NCBI RefSeq assembly: GCF_022808715.1
Contig: NZ_JAKZKX010000003.1
Span: 62,001 to 126,000 of the forward strand
Direction of reading: 5' to 3'
Source: Fundidesulfovibrio agrisoli
GTDB taxonomy: Bacteria > Desulfobacterota > Desulfovibrionia > Desulfovibrionales > Desulfovibrionaceae
DNA length: 64,000 nt
Part shown: one piece after another, positions 9,683 through 18,079 of the stretch
Position numbering within the stretch: position 1 is the stretch's first letter
Layout: each line of letters starts with the position of its first letter
Notes under the pieces: model-generated
What the model saw: only the letters and a program-made list of their open reading frames with translations
The model's database searches: none
Told to the model about the DNA's origin: nothing
Translations under genes and position numbers: made by a program

Positions 9683-10792
9683 ATGGAAGAGAGAGGTTTT
9701 CTGGGGAAACTGGCGGCCATAGTGCCCGGCCTGGCCATGATGGTCGTGACGCTGTACCTGCTCAAGCAGGTGGTCGAGCCCTGGCTGGCCGGGGTGGCCG
9801 TGTTCGGGCAGAAGGGCTACATCACCAAGTCCATCGGGCTCAACTACGTGCTCATGTCCATCCTGGTGGGCATGGCCTACCGCAACCTGCTGTTCAGGGG
9901 CAGCATCCCCGGCTGGGCTGCCGAAGGCTTCCGCACCACCCGCCTGTTCATCAAGACCGGCGTCATCATGCTGGGCTCGCTCTACACCATCCAGAGCCTG
10001 GCCAAGGTCGGCGGACTGGCCATCGCGCTCATCGTGGCCTTCGTGTTCGGCACCATCTTCTTCGTGATGTGGATGGGCAAGAAGCTCGGCATGGACCGCT
10101 CCATGGTGGGCGTCATGGGCGCTGCCTGCGGCGTGTGCGGCGTCTCCGCCGCCATCGCCACCAGCCCCGGCGTCAAGGCCAAGCCCGCCGAGGTGGCCCT
10201 GGCCATCGCCACCATCCTGGGCTTCGGCATCATGTCCATGTTCATCACGCCGCCCATCGGCCGCGCCCTGGGACTTTCGGACTACCAGTTCGGCGCCTGG
10301 GTCGGCACGGGCATCCTGAACTCCGGCCAGGTGCTGGCCACCTGCCTCTCCTTCAACCCGGCCATCGCCCCCGGCACCGCCGTGGCCTACGGCGAGATCT
10401 GGAACGTGGTGCGCGTCATCTCCATCCCGTTCGTGGTGTTCTTCATCACGCTCTGGTACTGGCGCGGCGAAGCCCAGGAAGAGCACATGAGCCTGTGGGG
10501 CATCCTGAAGTCCAAGTTCCCCATCTTCGTGCTGGGCTTCTTCGGCATGACGGCGCTTTCCTCCTTCGACATGCTCGGCAAGGAAGGCTCCGAGACCCTG
10601 CACATGCTGCGCGACTGGATGGCCTGGATCTTCGGCATCGGCATGGTTGGCCTGGGCGCCTACATCGACTTCGGCGAGATCAAGAAGGCGGGCGGCGCCC
10701 CCCTCAAGATCGGCGTGGCCGCCGGCACCCTCAAGCTGGTGCTCTCTCTCGTCATCATCTTGCTGTTCATCGGCAAGGAAGCCTCGTTCTAG
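9683..10792 (+). CDS. YeiH/PSE family membrane transporter (putative sulfate/anion exporter)
   Basis: A 369-residue protein with about ten predicted membrane helices. It matches the YeiH (UPF0324, putative sulfate exporter) family: a central small-residue motif CGVCGVSAAIAT, then a KAKPAEVALAIATILGFG stretch, the YQFGAWVGTGILNSGQV segment and a C-terminal GAYIDFGEIKKAG motif. Members are thought to move sulfur oxyanions or related organosulfonates, but substrates are mostly unproven. An AGGAG precedes the ATG by about nine bases. It lies between a Usp gene and a membrane-anchored lipoyl-like gene (13-base gap), which is unusual for the family and hints at an accessory subunit. Confidence 0.85.
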   Translation: MEERGFLGKLAAIVPGLAMMVVTLYLLKQVVEPWLAGVAVFGQKGYITKSIGLNYVLMSILVGMAYRNLLFRGSIPGWAAEGFRTTRLFIKTGVIMLGSLYTIQSLAKVGGLAIALIVAFVFGTIFFVMWMGKKLGMDRSMVGVMGAACGVCGVSAAIATSPGVKAKPAEVALAIATILGFGIMSMFITPPIGRALGLSDYQFGAWVGTGILNSGQVLATCLSFNPAIAPGTAVAYGEIWNVVRVISIPFVVFFITLWYWRGEAQEEHMSLWGILKSKFPIFVLGFFGMTALSSFDMLGKEGSETLHMLRDWMAWIFGIGMVGLGAYIDFGEIKKAGGAPLKIGVAAGTLKLVLSLVIILLFIGKEASF

Positions 10793-10805
10793 GAAGGAGC
10801 AGCAC

Positions 10806-11204
10806 ATGTCCGCCGAAGAAAAGAAAAAAGCCCTCACCGTATTCAAGACCGACAGGCACGAGGATGTGGCCGCCTGCTGCTTCGCCGGCCTGGCCGTGGT
10901 GATCGTGCTCTGCTACATGGCCTTCTTCCTGCCCTCCGTGACCATCAAGGCCCCGGTGGACGGCAAGCTGACCGAGATCAAGGTCAAGGTCGGCGACACC
11001 ATCGCGGAAGGGCAGCCCCTCTACGTCTACGAGACCAAGAAGAAGAAGTTCGTGCAGGGCCAGATGCAGGAGACCTCCGTGTCCGAGACCTTCAAGTCCA
11101 AGACCCCGGGCAAGGTGCTCTCCGTGAAGCTGGCCCCGGGCGAGGCCTTCAAGAAGGGCAACGGCCTGCTGGTGGTCGAGCACGTCAAGGGGACGCTCCC
11201 CTAA
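10806..11204 (+). CDS. membrane-anchored biotinyl/lipoyl-like domain protein
   Basis: A 132-residue protein. A charged N-terminus (MSAEEKKKALTVFKTDRHED) is followed by one membrane helix at about 22-42 and then a biotinyl/lipoyl-type beta-barrel. The fold is suggested by VTIKAPVDGKLTEIKVKVGDTIAEGQPLYVYETKK in the first half and SKTPGKVLSVKLAPGEAFKKGNGLLVVE in the second. The usual modified lysine (as in ETDK or AMKM) would fall in YETKKKKF near residue 78-82, so a lysine is available, but whether it carries lipoate or biotin is not shown. It may instead be an unmodified hairpin domain like those of membrane-fusion proteins. Start at 10806 follows GGAAGGAG. It overlaps the next Usp gene by one base. 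Confidence 0.78.
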   Translation: MSAEEKKKALTVFKTDRHEDVAACCFAGLAVVIVLCYMAFFLPSVTIKAPVDGKLTEIKVKVGDTIAEGQPLYVYETKKKKFVQGQMQETSVSETFKSKTPGKVLSVKLAPGEAFKKGNGLLVVEHVKGTLP

Positions 11205-11641
11205 TGCGCATCCTCCTGGCTTTGGACGAATCGGCCAGGGCCGTGGACGAGGCCGTGAAGCTCGCCGCCGAACGCGGGTCGGGCCTCACGGCCCTGTTCG
11301 TGCAGGACACCACCTGGCACGACTACCTCGGCAGCGACTGGCTCTCCGGCTCCAACGCGCGCGGCGGCTACATCGAGTGGGCCGCAGAGCACGACATGCG
11401 CGAGGCCGCCGGACTGCCCGAACTGCTGCGCGAGAAGACCAGGGGCATCGACTTCGAACTGAAGGTGGCCTCCGGGCGCGTGCCCGAGGAGATCCTCAAG
11501 GAGCTGGCCTCCGGCGCGTACGACCTGCTCGTCATGGCCCAGCCCTTCCGGCGCGGGCTGGAGGTGCTGCGCGATACCGCGGCCGGGCTCATCCCCAAGC
11601 TGCCCTGCTCGCTGTACCTCGTGCGCGAACAGAAAGACTGA
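11204..11641 (+). CDS. universal stress protein (UspA family), divergent
   Basis: A 145-residue Usp-like protein (MRILLALDES...; SGAYDLLVMAQP; LPCSLYLVREQ). The G-2x-G-9x-G ATP-binding loop of the first Usp gene is missing here: AQPFRRGLEVLRDTAAGLIPKL lies in its place. It is therefore probably a non-ATP-binding Usp. The ATG shares a base with the stop of the lipoyl-like gene (TAATG), so the two are probably co-translated. Confidence 0.85.
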   Translation: MRILLALDESARAVDEAVKLAAERGSGLTALFVQDTTWHDYLGSDWLSGSNARGGYIEWAAEHDMREAAGLPELLREKTRGIDFELKVASGRVPEEILKELASGAYDLLVMAQPFRRGLEVLRDTAAGLIPKLPCSLYLVREQKD

Positions 11642-11654
11642 ACCAGCCCCCGGA

Positions 11655-11707
11655 GCGGGGCGGCGGACCCGGATGCCAGGTTGGCCCCCCCGGGTCCGGC
11701 GCCCCGC
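11655..11707 (+). terminator. GC-rich dyad after the usp/yeiH cluster
   Basis: An 18-base arm at 11655-11672 pairs with 11690-11707 with one mismatch. No T-run follows, so this is a terminator-like or mRNA-stabilising hairpin rather than a classic intrinsic terminator. It lies between the transporter cluster and the sensor kinase gene. Confidence 0.4.
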
Positions 11708-11738
11708 CCCTCGTTGACAGCCGCGCACGCGGGGCCCT

Positions 11739-14204
11739 ATGTCTCGTGTGTCGGCGCGTGCCCTCCATCCTTTCACCCCCGTGGCGTCCAGAGTGAAAAA
11801 GGCCAGACTCCAGACCCGTCTCTCCCTGCGGCTCTTGGCCGTGCTGCTGGGCATCGGCCTGGTGTTCGGCCTGTCGCTCAACCACTACCTGCGCGTGCTG
11901 CTGGAGACCGAGGTCTCGGACAAGGCCAGCATCGTGCTCTCCAACGTGGTGGCCATCCAGTCCTACGTGCGCGAGACGCTGCGCCCCACCATGTACGGCG
12001 TGCTGCCGCCGGATTCCTTCGTGATCGAGGCCATGTCCACCTCCTACGTGACCCGCAAGGTCATGTCGGACTACAACGCCGCCAAGGAGTCCTTCATCTA
12101 CCGCCGCGTGGCCCTGGACCCCCGCAACCCCGAATACGGGGCCGACGAGCGCGAGAGCGAGCTCATCGCCCACTTCCGCGACAACCCGCAGGAAACCCAG
12201 ATAAGCCGCTACTACAGGAAGAACGGCGAGGAGTTCTTCATCATGGCCCGGCCCGTGGCCTTCGACGACTCCTGCCTCTCCTGCCACGGCAAGCCCGAGG
12301 ACGCCCCGCGCGTGCTCCTGGAACGCTACGGGTCCGAAAGGGGCTTCGGCCGCGTGGACGGCGAGATCGCCGGGCTGGACAGCATCACCATGCCCGTGGA
12401 GGCCGAGGCCGGGGCCATCAACCGGGCCATCGTGAACTTCATCCTCTTTTTCGCCTGCGGCACCATGCTCATCATGGGCCTGAACCACTTCTTCTTCGAC
12501 AGGATGATGGTGGTGAACATCGGCAGGCTGGCGGCGGCCATGCGCTCCAGGTTCCCGGCCGAGGCGGGGCAAGCTTTGGACCGCCCCAAGCCCGACGGAC
12601 GCGAAGAGATCGAGGGCATGGTGGAGGACATGGAGCGCTTCGCCGACCACCTGCGCGACGCCCGCGAACAGCTGCGCGACTACGCCGCCAACCTGGAGGC
12701 CAAGGTGGACGAACGCACCGCCGAGGCCCGCCAGGAGGCCCAGGCCCGCCAGGCCGACGTCAAACTGTTCCTCTACGTGCTGGAGCTCTTCGCCAAAGGC
12801 GAGGACCGCAACGCCCTGCTGGACAAGGCCCTGGCGGCCGCCGCGAACCGTTTCGGCGCCGAGGCGGCGGGGTTCGTCTGCTTCTACTCCATGAACGCCC
12901 GCGTCTGGCCGTCGGACTGCTCCATGCCCGCGCTGGAGGCCTCCATGCGCACGCCCCTGCTGGACGGCGACGGCGTGTTCGGCGGCCGCGAGGCAATGGT
13001 GCCGGTGCAGTCCGCCAGCGCGGTTCGCGGCGCGCTGTGCCTGCGCTTCGGCGCCGAGGCCCAGTTGCCCCCGCAGGAGCGGGAGGTGCTCGGGGCCATG
13101 GGCAGGCAGCTGGGCATGGCCCTGGAGAACCTGGAGGCCATGGAGAGCCTGCTCAGGCGCAAGGCCGTGCTGGAATCCATCTTCGAGGGCATCGCGGACC
13201 CGCTGTTCCTGCTCGGCCCCACGGGCGAGGTGCTGCACGCCAACGAGAGCGCCCTGAAGCTCCTGGAGGAGTGCCGCTCGCAGCAGGCCGAGGAGTCCCT
13301 GGGCCTGCCCGCCCTGGCAGCGCAGGTCTCGGCGGCCATTGACGCCGGGGAGGGCGGCGAGCCCTCCACCGAGCGGGAGGCCGTGCTGCCCGGCGGGCGC
13401 TCCCTGCGCCTGCGGGCCTACCCGGTGAGCGGGCTGGCCGGGAGCGGCCGGGCCATCGTCTACGCCCGCGACAACACCGTGGAGAAGACCATGCTGGCCA
13501 AGCTGCAGCAGAGCGAGAAGGCCACGGCCGTGGGCATGCTGGCCGCGGGCCTGGCCCACGAGATCAACAACCCCCTGGGCGTGATCCTGTGCTACGCGCG
13601 CATCCTCTGGGACGACGGCAAGAGCCCCCACGCCCCGGACCTGGACATCATCATCCGCCACACCCTCCAGGCCCGCAAGGTGCTGGAGGACTTGCTGCGC
13701 TTCGCCAGGCCCAAGCCCGAATCCCTGGAGGACGTCAACCTGGCCGACACCGTGGAGTTCCTGGCCCGCGTGTTCCGGGGCAAGGCCAGCCGGGCCAACC
13801 TCTCCATCGTCACGGACCTGCCGCCGGACCTGCCCCCGGTGCGGGCCAACAGCTCCTCCCTGGAGCAGATACTCACCAACCTGATGCTCAACGCCATGGA
13901 CGCCCTGGAGGACCAGGGCCAGGAGGCGCCGGGGCTCATCCAGGTGAGCGCGCGCACCGGGCCGGACGGCTCCGAGGTGCTGCTCACCGTGCGCGACAAC
14001 GGGCCGGGCATCCCGCCGGAATACGCGGGCCGAATCTTCGACCCATTCTTCACCACCAAGAGCGTGGGCAAGGGCACCGGCCTGGGCCTCTGCGTGGTCT
14101 ACGGCCTCGTGCGGGACCTGGGCGGGCACATCGAGGTGCGCAGCGAGGGCGGGGCGGTGTTCACCGTGGGCCTGCCCGTATCCAAGGATATCGCCGATGC
14201 ATGA
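11739..14204 (+). CDS. sensor histidine kinase with heme-c type DUF3365 sensor
   Basis: An 821-residue kinase. One membrane helix lies at about 30-46. The periplasmic region has a DUF3365 (Tll0287-like) fold with a CLSCH heme c attachment motif (Cys179, Cys182, His183). A second helix near 229-247 is followed by a HAMP-like linker and coiled coil, a GAF-like domain (about 345-465), a PAS domain (475-580), HisKA with [13 protein letters not shown] (His607) and a HATPase domain ([18 protein letters not shown]). Heme-c DUF3365 sensors are linked to redox or gas sensing. The last eight bases overlap the sigma54 activator gene, so the two form a two-component pair. The N-terminus is uncertain: no strong ribosome site precedes 11739. 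Confidence 0.9.
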   Translation: MSRVSARALHPFTPVASRVKKARLQTRLSLRLLAVLLGIGLVFGLSLNHYLRVLLETEVSDKASIVLSNVVAIQSYVRETLRPTMYGVLPPDSFVIEAMSTSYVTRKVMSDYNAAKESFIYRRVALDPRNPEYGADERESELIAHFRDNPQETQISRYYRKNGEEFFIMARPVAFDDSCLSCHGKPEDAPRVLLERYGSERGFGRVDGEIAGLDSITMPVEAEAGAINRAIVNFILFFACGTMLIMGLNHFFFDRMMVVNIGRLAAAMRSRFPAEAGQALDRPKPDGREEIEGMVEDMERFADHLRDAREQLRDYAANLEAKVDERTAEARQEAQARQADVKLFLYVLELFAKGEDRNALLDKALAAAANRFGAEAAGFVCFYSMNARVWPSDCSMPALEASMRTPLLDGDGVFGGREAMVPVQSASAVRGALCLRFGAEAQLPPQEREVLGAMGRQLGMALENLEAMESLLRRKAVLESIFEGIADPLFLLGPTGEVLHANESALKLLEECRSQQAEESLGLPALAAQVSAAIDAGEGGEPSTEREAVLPGGRSLRLRAYPVSGLAGSGRAIVYARDNTVEKTMLAKLQQSEKATAVGMLAAGLAHEINNPLGVILCYARILWDDGKSPHAPDLDIIIRHTLQARKVLEDLLRFARPKPESLEDVNLADTVEFLARVFRGKASRANLSIVTDLPPDLPPVRANSSSLEQILTNLMLNAMDALEDQGQEAPGLIQVSARTGPDGSEVLLTVRDNGPGIPPEYAGRIFDPFFTTKSVGKGTGLGLCVVYGLVRDLGGHIEVRSEGGAVFTVGLPVSKDIADA

Positions 14205-15630
14205 GACCATCTCCAGCGACGCCATCCTCGTGGTGGACGACGAGAGCCACTTCGCCAAAGGCGTGGCCCGCCTGATCCAGAAGGGCTTCCCGGAACACCC
14301 CGTGCTGGTGCGCACCAGCGCCGAGGAGGCCCTGGAAACCCTGCAGGAGCGCCCCTGCGCCCTGCTGCTCACCGACGTGCGCATGCCCGGCCAGGACGGC
14401 TTCGCCCTGCTGGAGCGCGCCCTGTCCCAGGAGCCCGCCCTGACCGTGGTGATGCTCTCGGGCTACGGCAGCGTGGAGGTGGCGGTGAAGGCCCTCAAGA
14501 GCGGGGCCTACGACTTCCTGACCAAGCCCGTGGACCAGGACGTGCTCTTCCGCGCCGTGGCCAAGGCCCTGGACCGCGCCGCCCTGGCCCGCGAGAACAG
14601 GCGGCTCAAGGCCGCCGTGGACGCCGGCCCCGCCGGCCAGCGCCTCATCGGCGAAAGCCCGGCCATGCGGCAGCTTCGCGAGGAGATCGAGGCCGTGGCC
14701 TCCAACGACTACACGGTGCTCATCCTGGGCGAGTCCGGCTCCGGCAAGGAGCTGGTGGCCCGCACCATCCACCGCCTGAGCAGGCGGGGCCGGGCCGGGC
14801 TGGTCAGCCTCAACTGCACGGCCGTGCCAGAGCAGATCATCGAGAGCGAGCTCTTCGGGCACGTGCGCGGGGCCTTCACCGGCGCGGTCAAGGCCCGGCA
14901 GGGGCTGTTCACCGCCGCCGACGGCTCGAGCCTGCTGCTCGACGAGATCGGGGACATGCCGCTCACCGTGCAGCCCAAGCTACTGCGCGCCCTGCAGGAG
15001 CGCGAGGTGCGCCCCGTGGGCGGCAGCGAGAACATCCGGGTGGACGTGCGCATCCTGGCCTCAACCAACCTGAACCTGGAGGCGCGCATGGCCTCCGGCG
15101 AGTTCCGGGAAGACCTCTACTACCGCCTCAACGTGCTCACCGTGCGGGTGCCCTCGCTTCGTGAACGACCCAAGGACGTGGGCCTCTTGGCCATGCACTT
15201 CCTGGGGCGCACCTGCACCGAGCTGGACACCGGGGAGAAAGAGTTCACCCCCGGCGCGCTGGACTTCCTGGGGTCGCGCCACTGGCCGGGCAACGTGCGG
15301 GAGCTCTTGAACTTCGTGAGGCGGGCTGCGGTTTTTTCGTCGGGTCCGGTGATAACCGAGACGCAGGTGCGGCTCCTGGACGCCCAGGTGCGCGCCCCGG
15401 GCTCCGGCTGCGGCGTGGCGACGGGGCTCACGCCCTACGTGGAAGCCAAGGAGAGGGTGGTGGACGACTTCACCCGGGCCTACGTGCTGAGGCTCATGGA
15501 GCGCACCAAGGGCAACGTGTCCCAGGCTGCGCGGCTCTCCGGGCTGGAGAGGGTCTCGGTGCAGAAGATTCTCAAGCGCCTTGGAATCGACCCGGCCGGG
15601 TTCAGGCCGCCGGGGGAGCCGGCGGAGTAA
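14197..15630 (+). CDS. sigma54-dependent response regulator (NtrC family)
   Basis: A 477-residue regulator. The receiver domain covers residues 1-125, with phospho-acceptor Asp in LLTDVRMPGQDG and Lys in YDFLTKPVD. The AAA+ domain spans about 145-385 with Walker A GESGSGKE, the sigma54-contact loop GAFTGA, Walker B LLLDEIGDMP and an arginine finger region. The C-terminus is a Fis-type helix-turn-helix (GNVSQAARLSGLERVSVQKILKRLG). It overlaps the heme-c kinase gene by eight bases and is surely its partner. Targets are unknown; the YeiH/Usp cluster just upstream is an obvious candidate, though no clear -24/-12 promoter was found there. Confidence 0.95.
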   Translation: MHETISSDAILVVDDESHFAKGVARLIQKGFPEHPVLVRTSAEEALETLQERPCALLLTDVRMPGQDGFALLERALSQEPALTVVMLSGYGSVEVAVKALKSGAYDFLTKPVDQDVLFRAVAKALDRAALARENRRLKAAVDAGPAGQRLIGESPAMRQLREEIEAVASNDYTVLILGESGSGKELVARTIHRLSRRGRAGLVSLNCTAVPEQIIESELFGHVRGAFTGAVKARQGLFTAADGSSLLLDEIGDMPLTVQPKLLRALQEREVRPVGGSENIRVDVRILASTNLNLEARMASGEFREDLYYRLNVLTVRVPSLRERPKDVGLLAMHFLGRTCTELDTGEKEFTPGALDFLGSRHWPGNVRELLNFVRRAAVFSSGPVITETQVRLLDAQVRAPGSGCGVATGLTPYVEAKERVVDDFTRAYVLRLMERTKGNVSQAARLSGLERVSVQKILKRLGIDPAGFRPPGEPAE

Positions 15631-15673
15631 GTGGGCGCTCCGCGAGAATCACGTTTTGGACGGAAAGAGGAGC

Positions 15674-16105
15674 CTAAATGTGTGTCCGGGGTTGGCCAAG
15701 GAACGAAACCAACGTTCTCGCCAGGAACATTTCATCCTTGGTCTGACACTCCCAAATCACAAGAACTCGCCAACCTTGCGCTGCAAGCGAAGCGATGTTT
15801 TTCGCATCCCGGTCTTGATTACGGGCAAGCTTGGAGTTCCAATATTCGGTGTTAGACTTCGGAGGCCGGGCGTCCTTGCAAACTGGATTGGGGTGCTGGT
15901 GCCAGAAGCAGCCGTGAACAAAGATCACAGTGTGGCGGCCAGGAAACACCAGGTCGGGCTTGCCCGGAAGGTCTTTGCGGTGAAGCCGGAAACGATAGCC
16001 CAGCCGGTGAACCAACTTGCGGACAATCATCTCCGGCTTCATGTTTTTGCTGTGGATGGCGCGCATGTTGGCACTTCGCGCCTCCATGCTAATCTTGTCA
16101 GTCAT
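15674..16105 (-). CDS. vsr: very short patch repair endonuclease Vsr
   Basis: A 143-residue Vsr protein. It has the N-terminal RSxNMRAIHSKNMKPE segment, the catalytic PGKPDLVF (Asp within PD-L), FVHGCFWHQH and the late GWRVLVIWEC motif. Vsr nicks beside T:G mismatches that arise when 5-methylcytosine deaminates, so it counters mutation caused by the linked cytosine methyltransferase. It is the third gene of the minus-strand operon, six bases after the restriction nuclease stop. Codon use is visibly AT-richer than the neighbours, in keeping with recent transfer. Confidence 0.93.
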   Translation of the reverse strand: MTDKISMEARSANMRAIHSKNMKPEMIVRKLVHRLGYRFRLHRKDLPGKPDLVFPGRHTVIFVHGCFWHQHPNPVCKDARPPKSNTEYWNSKLARNQDRDAKNIASLAAQGWRVLVIWECQTKDEMFLARTLVSFLGQPRTHI

Positions 16106-16111
16106 GGTGGG

Positions 16112-16975
16112 CTAAATTATCAAATCCAGCGGCAAATCAGCAATATCTCGCAAGCGCTTGCCGTCGATCATCGTTTGTAGCATCTCTCGAGAGTCATCAA
16201 GTTCCAAAGTCGTTACAGCGTGAATCAACTCAGGCAACGCAAAGTGATAGACACAATCGATATCACCTGTTCCTAGAGCTATTGACGCAATGCGGCTGGG
16301 GAGTGGCTCTCCCGTGACAACAGCGATGTGAGGCAGACGGCCTTTTCTGTTGCGTACTAGATTCAATCCCTCTGACCTAGCATTTTGCGAGCGATCACTG
16401 CGAAGAGTCCATTTGCATGAGATGTTGGCATGCAGCAATGGAAGGGTGTTGTTTATTTTTCGTATGCTGGTGAGGTTGGCAATGTGTTCATCAACAAGAG
16501 ACTCTCGACTGTTAACAATGGTATCGTCTTCTGGGTATCTGGCAATAACGACATCTGGTTTTATAAGATAATCATTTCCCAACGCGGCTGCCAGTTGGGC
16601 ATTCGCTCTGGCTGCGACTGCAAGAGCAGCCAGATGTTCATACTGTTCAAATTGAGAAATCCCAAGAATGCTCTTTCCGAAGCCCTTGCTGACCGTCCAA
16701 GTCCCAGGTCTTAAGTGATTCAGCCGTGAAAATGTAGACTCAACAAAATCAGCGCAAAGCTGTTCAAATATATTGCCTGCTACTTGGCCTTTGAGTTTTG
16801 TTCTGCATTGCAATGGGCCGATCTGTTTGCCTAGAATCTGAGCAATTTTTACACTAGCCGGGTTCTTTGAGTCGGCATTAGATGGCACTCCGTCCGAGTC
16901 TACAAAAAGAACCTGCTCCGCTAGATGTGAATGAAAATTCTTCCTCGCGTTGATGAAAAGTATGTCTGCGCTCAT
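16112..16975 (-). CDS. NgoMIV-family type II restriction endonuclease
   Basis: A 287-residue protein, the usual length for the NgoMIV family. Recognised segments are KPDVVI, ISCKWTLRSDRSQNARSEGLN with LVRNRKG, then PHIAVVTGEPLPSR and IALGTGDIDCVYHFALPEL. NgoMIV cuts GCCGGC as a tetramer, and its catalytic residues lie in the D...SCK and downstream Glu region seen here. The same specificity is likely but not proven. The start at 16975 is chosen because its ATG shares a base with the methyltransferase stop (TAATG). A frame reaching 17131 would run inside the methyltransferase. Composition is AT-richer than the flanks. Confidence 0.87.
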   Translation of the reverse strand: MSADILFINARKNFHSHLAEQVLFVDSDGVPSNADSKNPASVKIAQILGKQIGPLQCRTKLKGQVAGNIFEQLCADFVESTFSRLNHLRPGTWTVSKGFGKSILGISQFEQYEHLAALAVAARANAQLAAALGNDYLIKPDVVIARYPEDDTIVNSRESLVDEHIANLTSIRKINNTLPLLHANISCKWTLRSDRSQNARSEGLNLVRNRKGRLPHIAVVTGEPLPSRIASIALGTGDIDCVYHFALPELIHAVTTLELDDSREMLQTMIDGKRLRDIADLPLDLII

Positions 16976-17958
16976 TAAGCAAACTTCCTTTCGAAGTTTT
17001 CTCTCGAGTAGCGATTTCGCGAAGCCATAAGGCATACTTTTATTTGAGCCGCTACAGCGCAAGCCACAGGAGGAGGGAATGCATTCCCCACCTGCCGGTA
17101 GGCGGGCGTTTTCTTCCCGGAAAAAGCCCACTCGTCTGGAAACCCTTGGAGGCGGGCAACCATAGGGACGGTAAGGCGCGGCATCCCCACAAAATCACTG
17201 GCGGGAGGCTCATTGCCTATAACATGACCGTCAACGCCAAGGGCCGCCCAAGCCTTTTTTGCGCGGGTGGGGCCAAGGTCCGGGCCGCCATGCTTTTTTG
17301 ATCCACCAACGATAGTTGGGGCAATATCATTAGCGCGGTTGCGCCAAGCTCCTGCACCACGCCAACCGCGTGAAGCCATGAGATCATACAAGGTCTCGCC
17401 GACCGTGTAGGGATTGCGTTTGTGCGGGACTGGCCACTCAAAATTATGCGCTAACTCTTCGCGTATGGCGACAAACACAACTCTGGGCCGCAGTTGGGGA
17501 ACACCGTAATCAGAAGCGTTCAAAAGCCGCCAGTCAGTTTTGTATCCGAGCTTTGCAATCTTACTTGAAACGTAGATCCGATAATCTTCAAAAATTGCAT
17601 CGAGAATGCCGCGCACATTCTCAATCATGACCGCTCGCGGGCGAATTTGGTCAATCAACCGGAGCGCCGCAGGAAACATATTGCGTTCATCAGCCTGACC
17701 AAGTTGCTTGCCGGCTTTCGAGAAGGGGGGGCAGGGCAGACCACCAGCGAGAAGATCAATCCCTTTGAAGGGGGCTCCGTCAAAGGTCTCTAAATCTTGT
17801 TCGAAGACCTGCCAGTGGGGCCGGTTAAAGCGCAAAGTCTCGCAACAGCGAGAGTCTATTTCCACAAGGCCCTGGTGTTCGAAGCCTGCCTGTTCAATGC
17901 CTAGGGCCTGGCCGCCGCCGCCAGCACACAACTCTAGGGATGTAAACCCCGTGCTCAT
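16975..17958 (-). CDS. DNA (cytosine-5) methyltransferase
   Basis: A 327-residue C5 methyltransferase. Motif I is LELCAGGGGQALG, motif IV GGLPCPPFSKAGKQ with the catalytic Cys, motif VI ENVRGI, motif VIII QLRPRVVFVAI, then a target-recognition region around 200-265, motif IX RLTVPMVARLQGFPDEW and motif X QVGNAFPPPVA. It makes the self DNA resistant to the linked nuclease, probably at GCCGGC by analogy with NgoMIV-type systems. It is the first gene of the methyltransferase-nuclease-Vsr operon, preceded by a good promoter (17989-18017). Confidence 0.94.
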   Translation of the reverse strand: MSTGFTSLELCAGGGGQALGIEQAGFEHQGLVEIDSRCCETLRFNRPHWQVFEQDLETFDGAPFKGIDLLAGGLPCPPFSKAGKQLGQADERNMFPAALRLIDQIRPRAVMIENVRGILDAIFEDYRIYVSSKIAKLGYKTDWRLLNASDYGVPQLRPRVVFVAIREELAHNFEWPVPHKRNPYTVGETLYDLMASRGWRGAGAWRNRANDIAPTIVGGSKKHGGPDLGPTRAKKAWAALGVDGHVIGNEPPASDFVGMPRLTVPMVARLQGFPDEWAFSGKKTPAYRQVGNAFPPPVACAVAAQIKVCLMASRNRYSRENFERKFA

Positions 17959-17988
17959 CTGTCCCCCGATGCTTAGAAGATTCGCCGG

Positions 17989-18017
17989 TTAATAAATAGA
18001 TCAAGGGGTGATGGCAA
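17989..18017 (-). promoter_or_regulatory. sigma70-type promoter of the restriction-modification operon
   Basis: On the minus strand, TTGCCA (18017-18012) and TATTAA (17994-17989) are separated by exactly 17 bp, 30 bp before the methyltransferase ATG. The region is AT-rich compared with the flanks. Confidence 0.6.
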
Positions 18018-18079
18018 CTACTCCATCAAACCCTTGCAAAATGGTGCTGTCCAGGCTTGGGAGTAGAAGATGTCCGAGC

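Noticed and set aside
16975-17131. N-terminal extension of the restriction nuclease
   Set aside because: It lies entirely within the methyltransferase gene. The internal ATG at the TAATG junction fits the family length.
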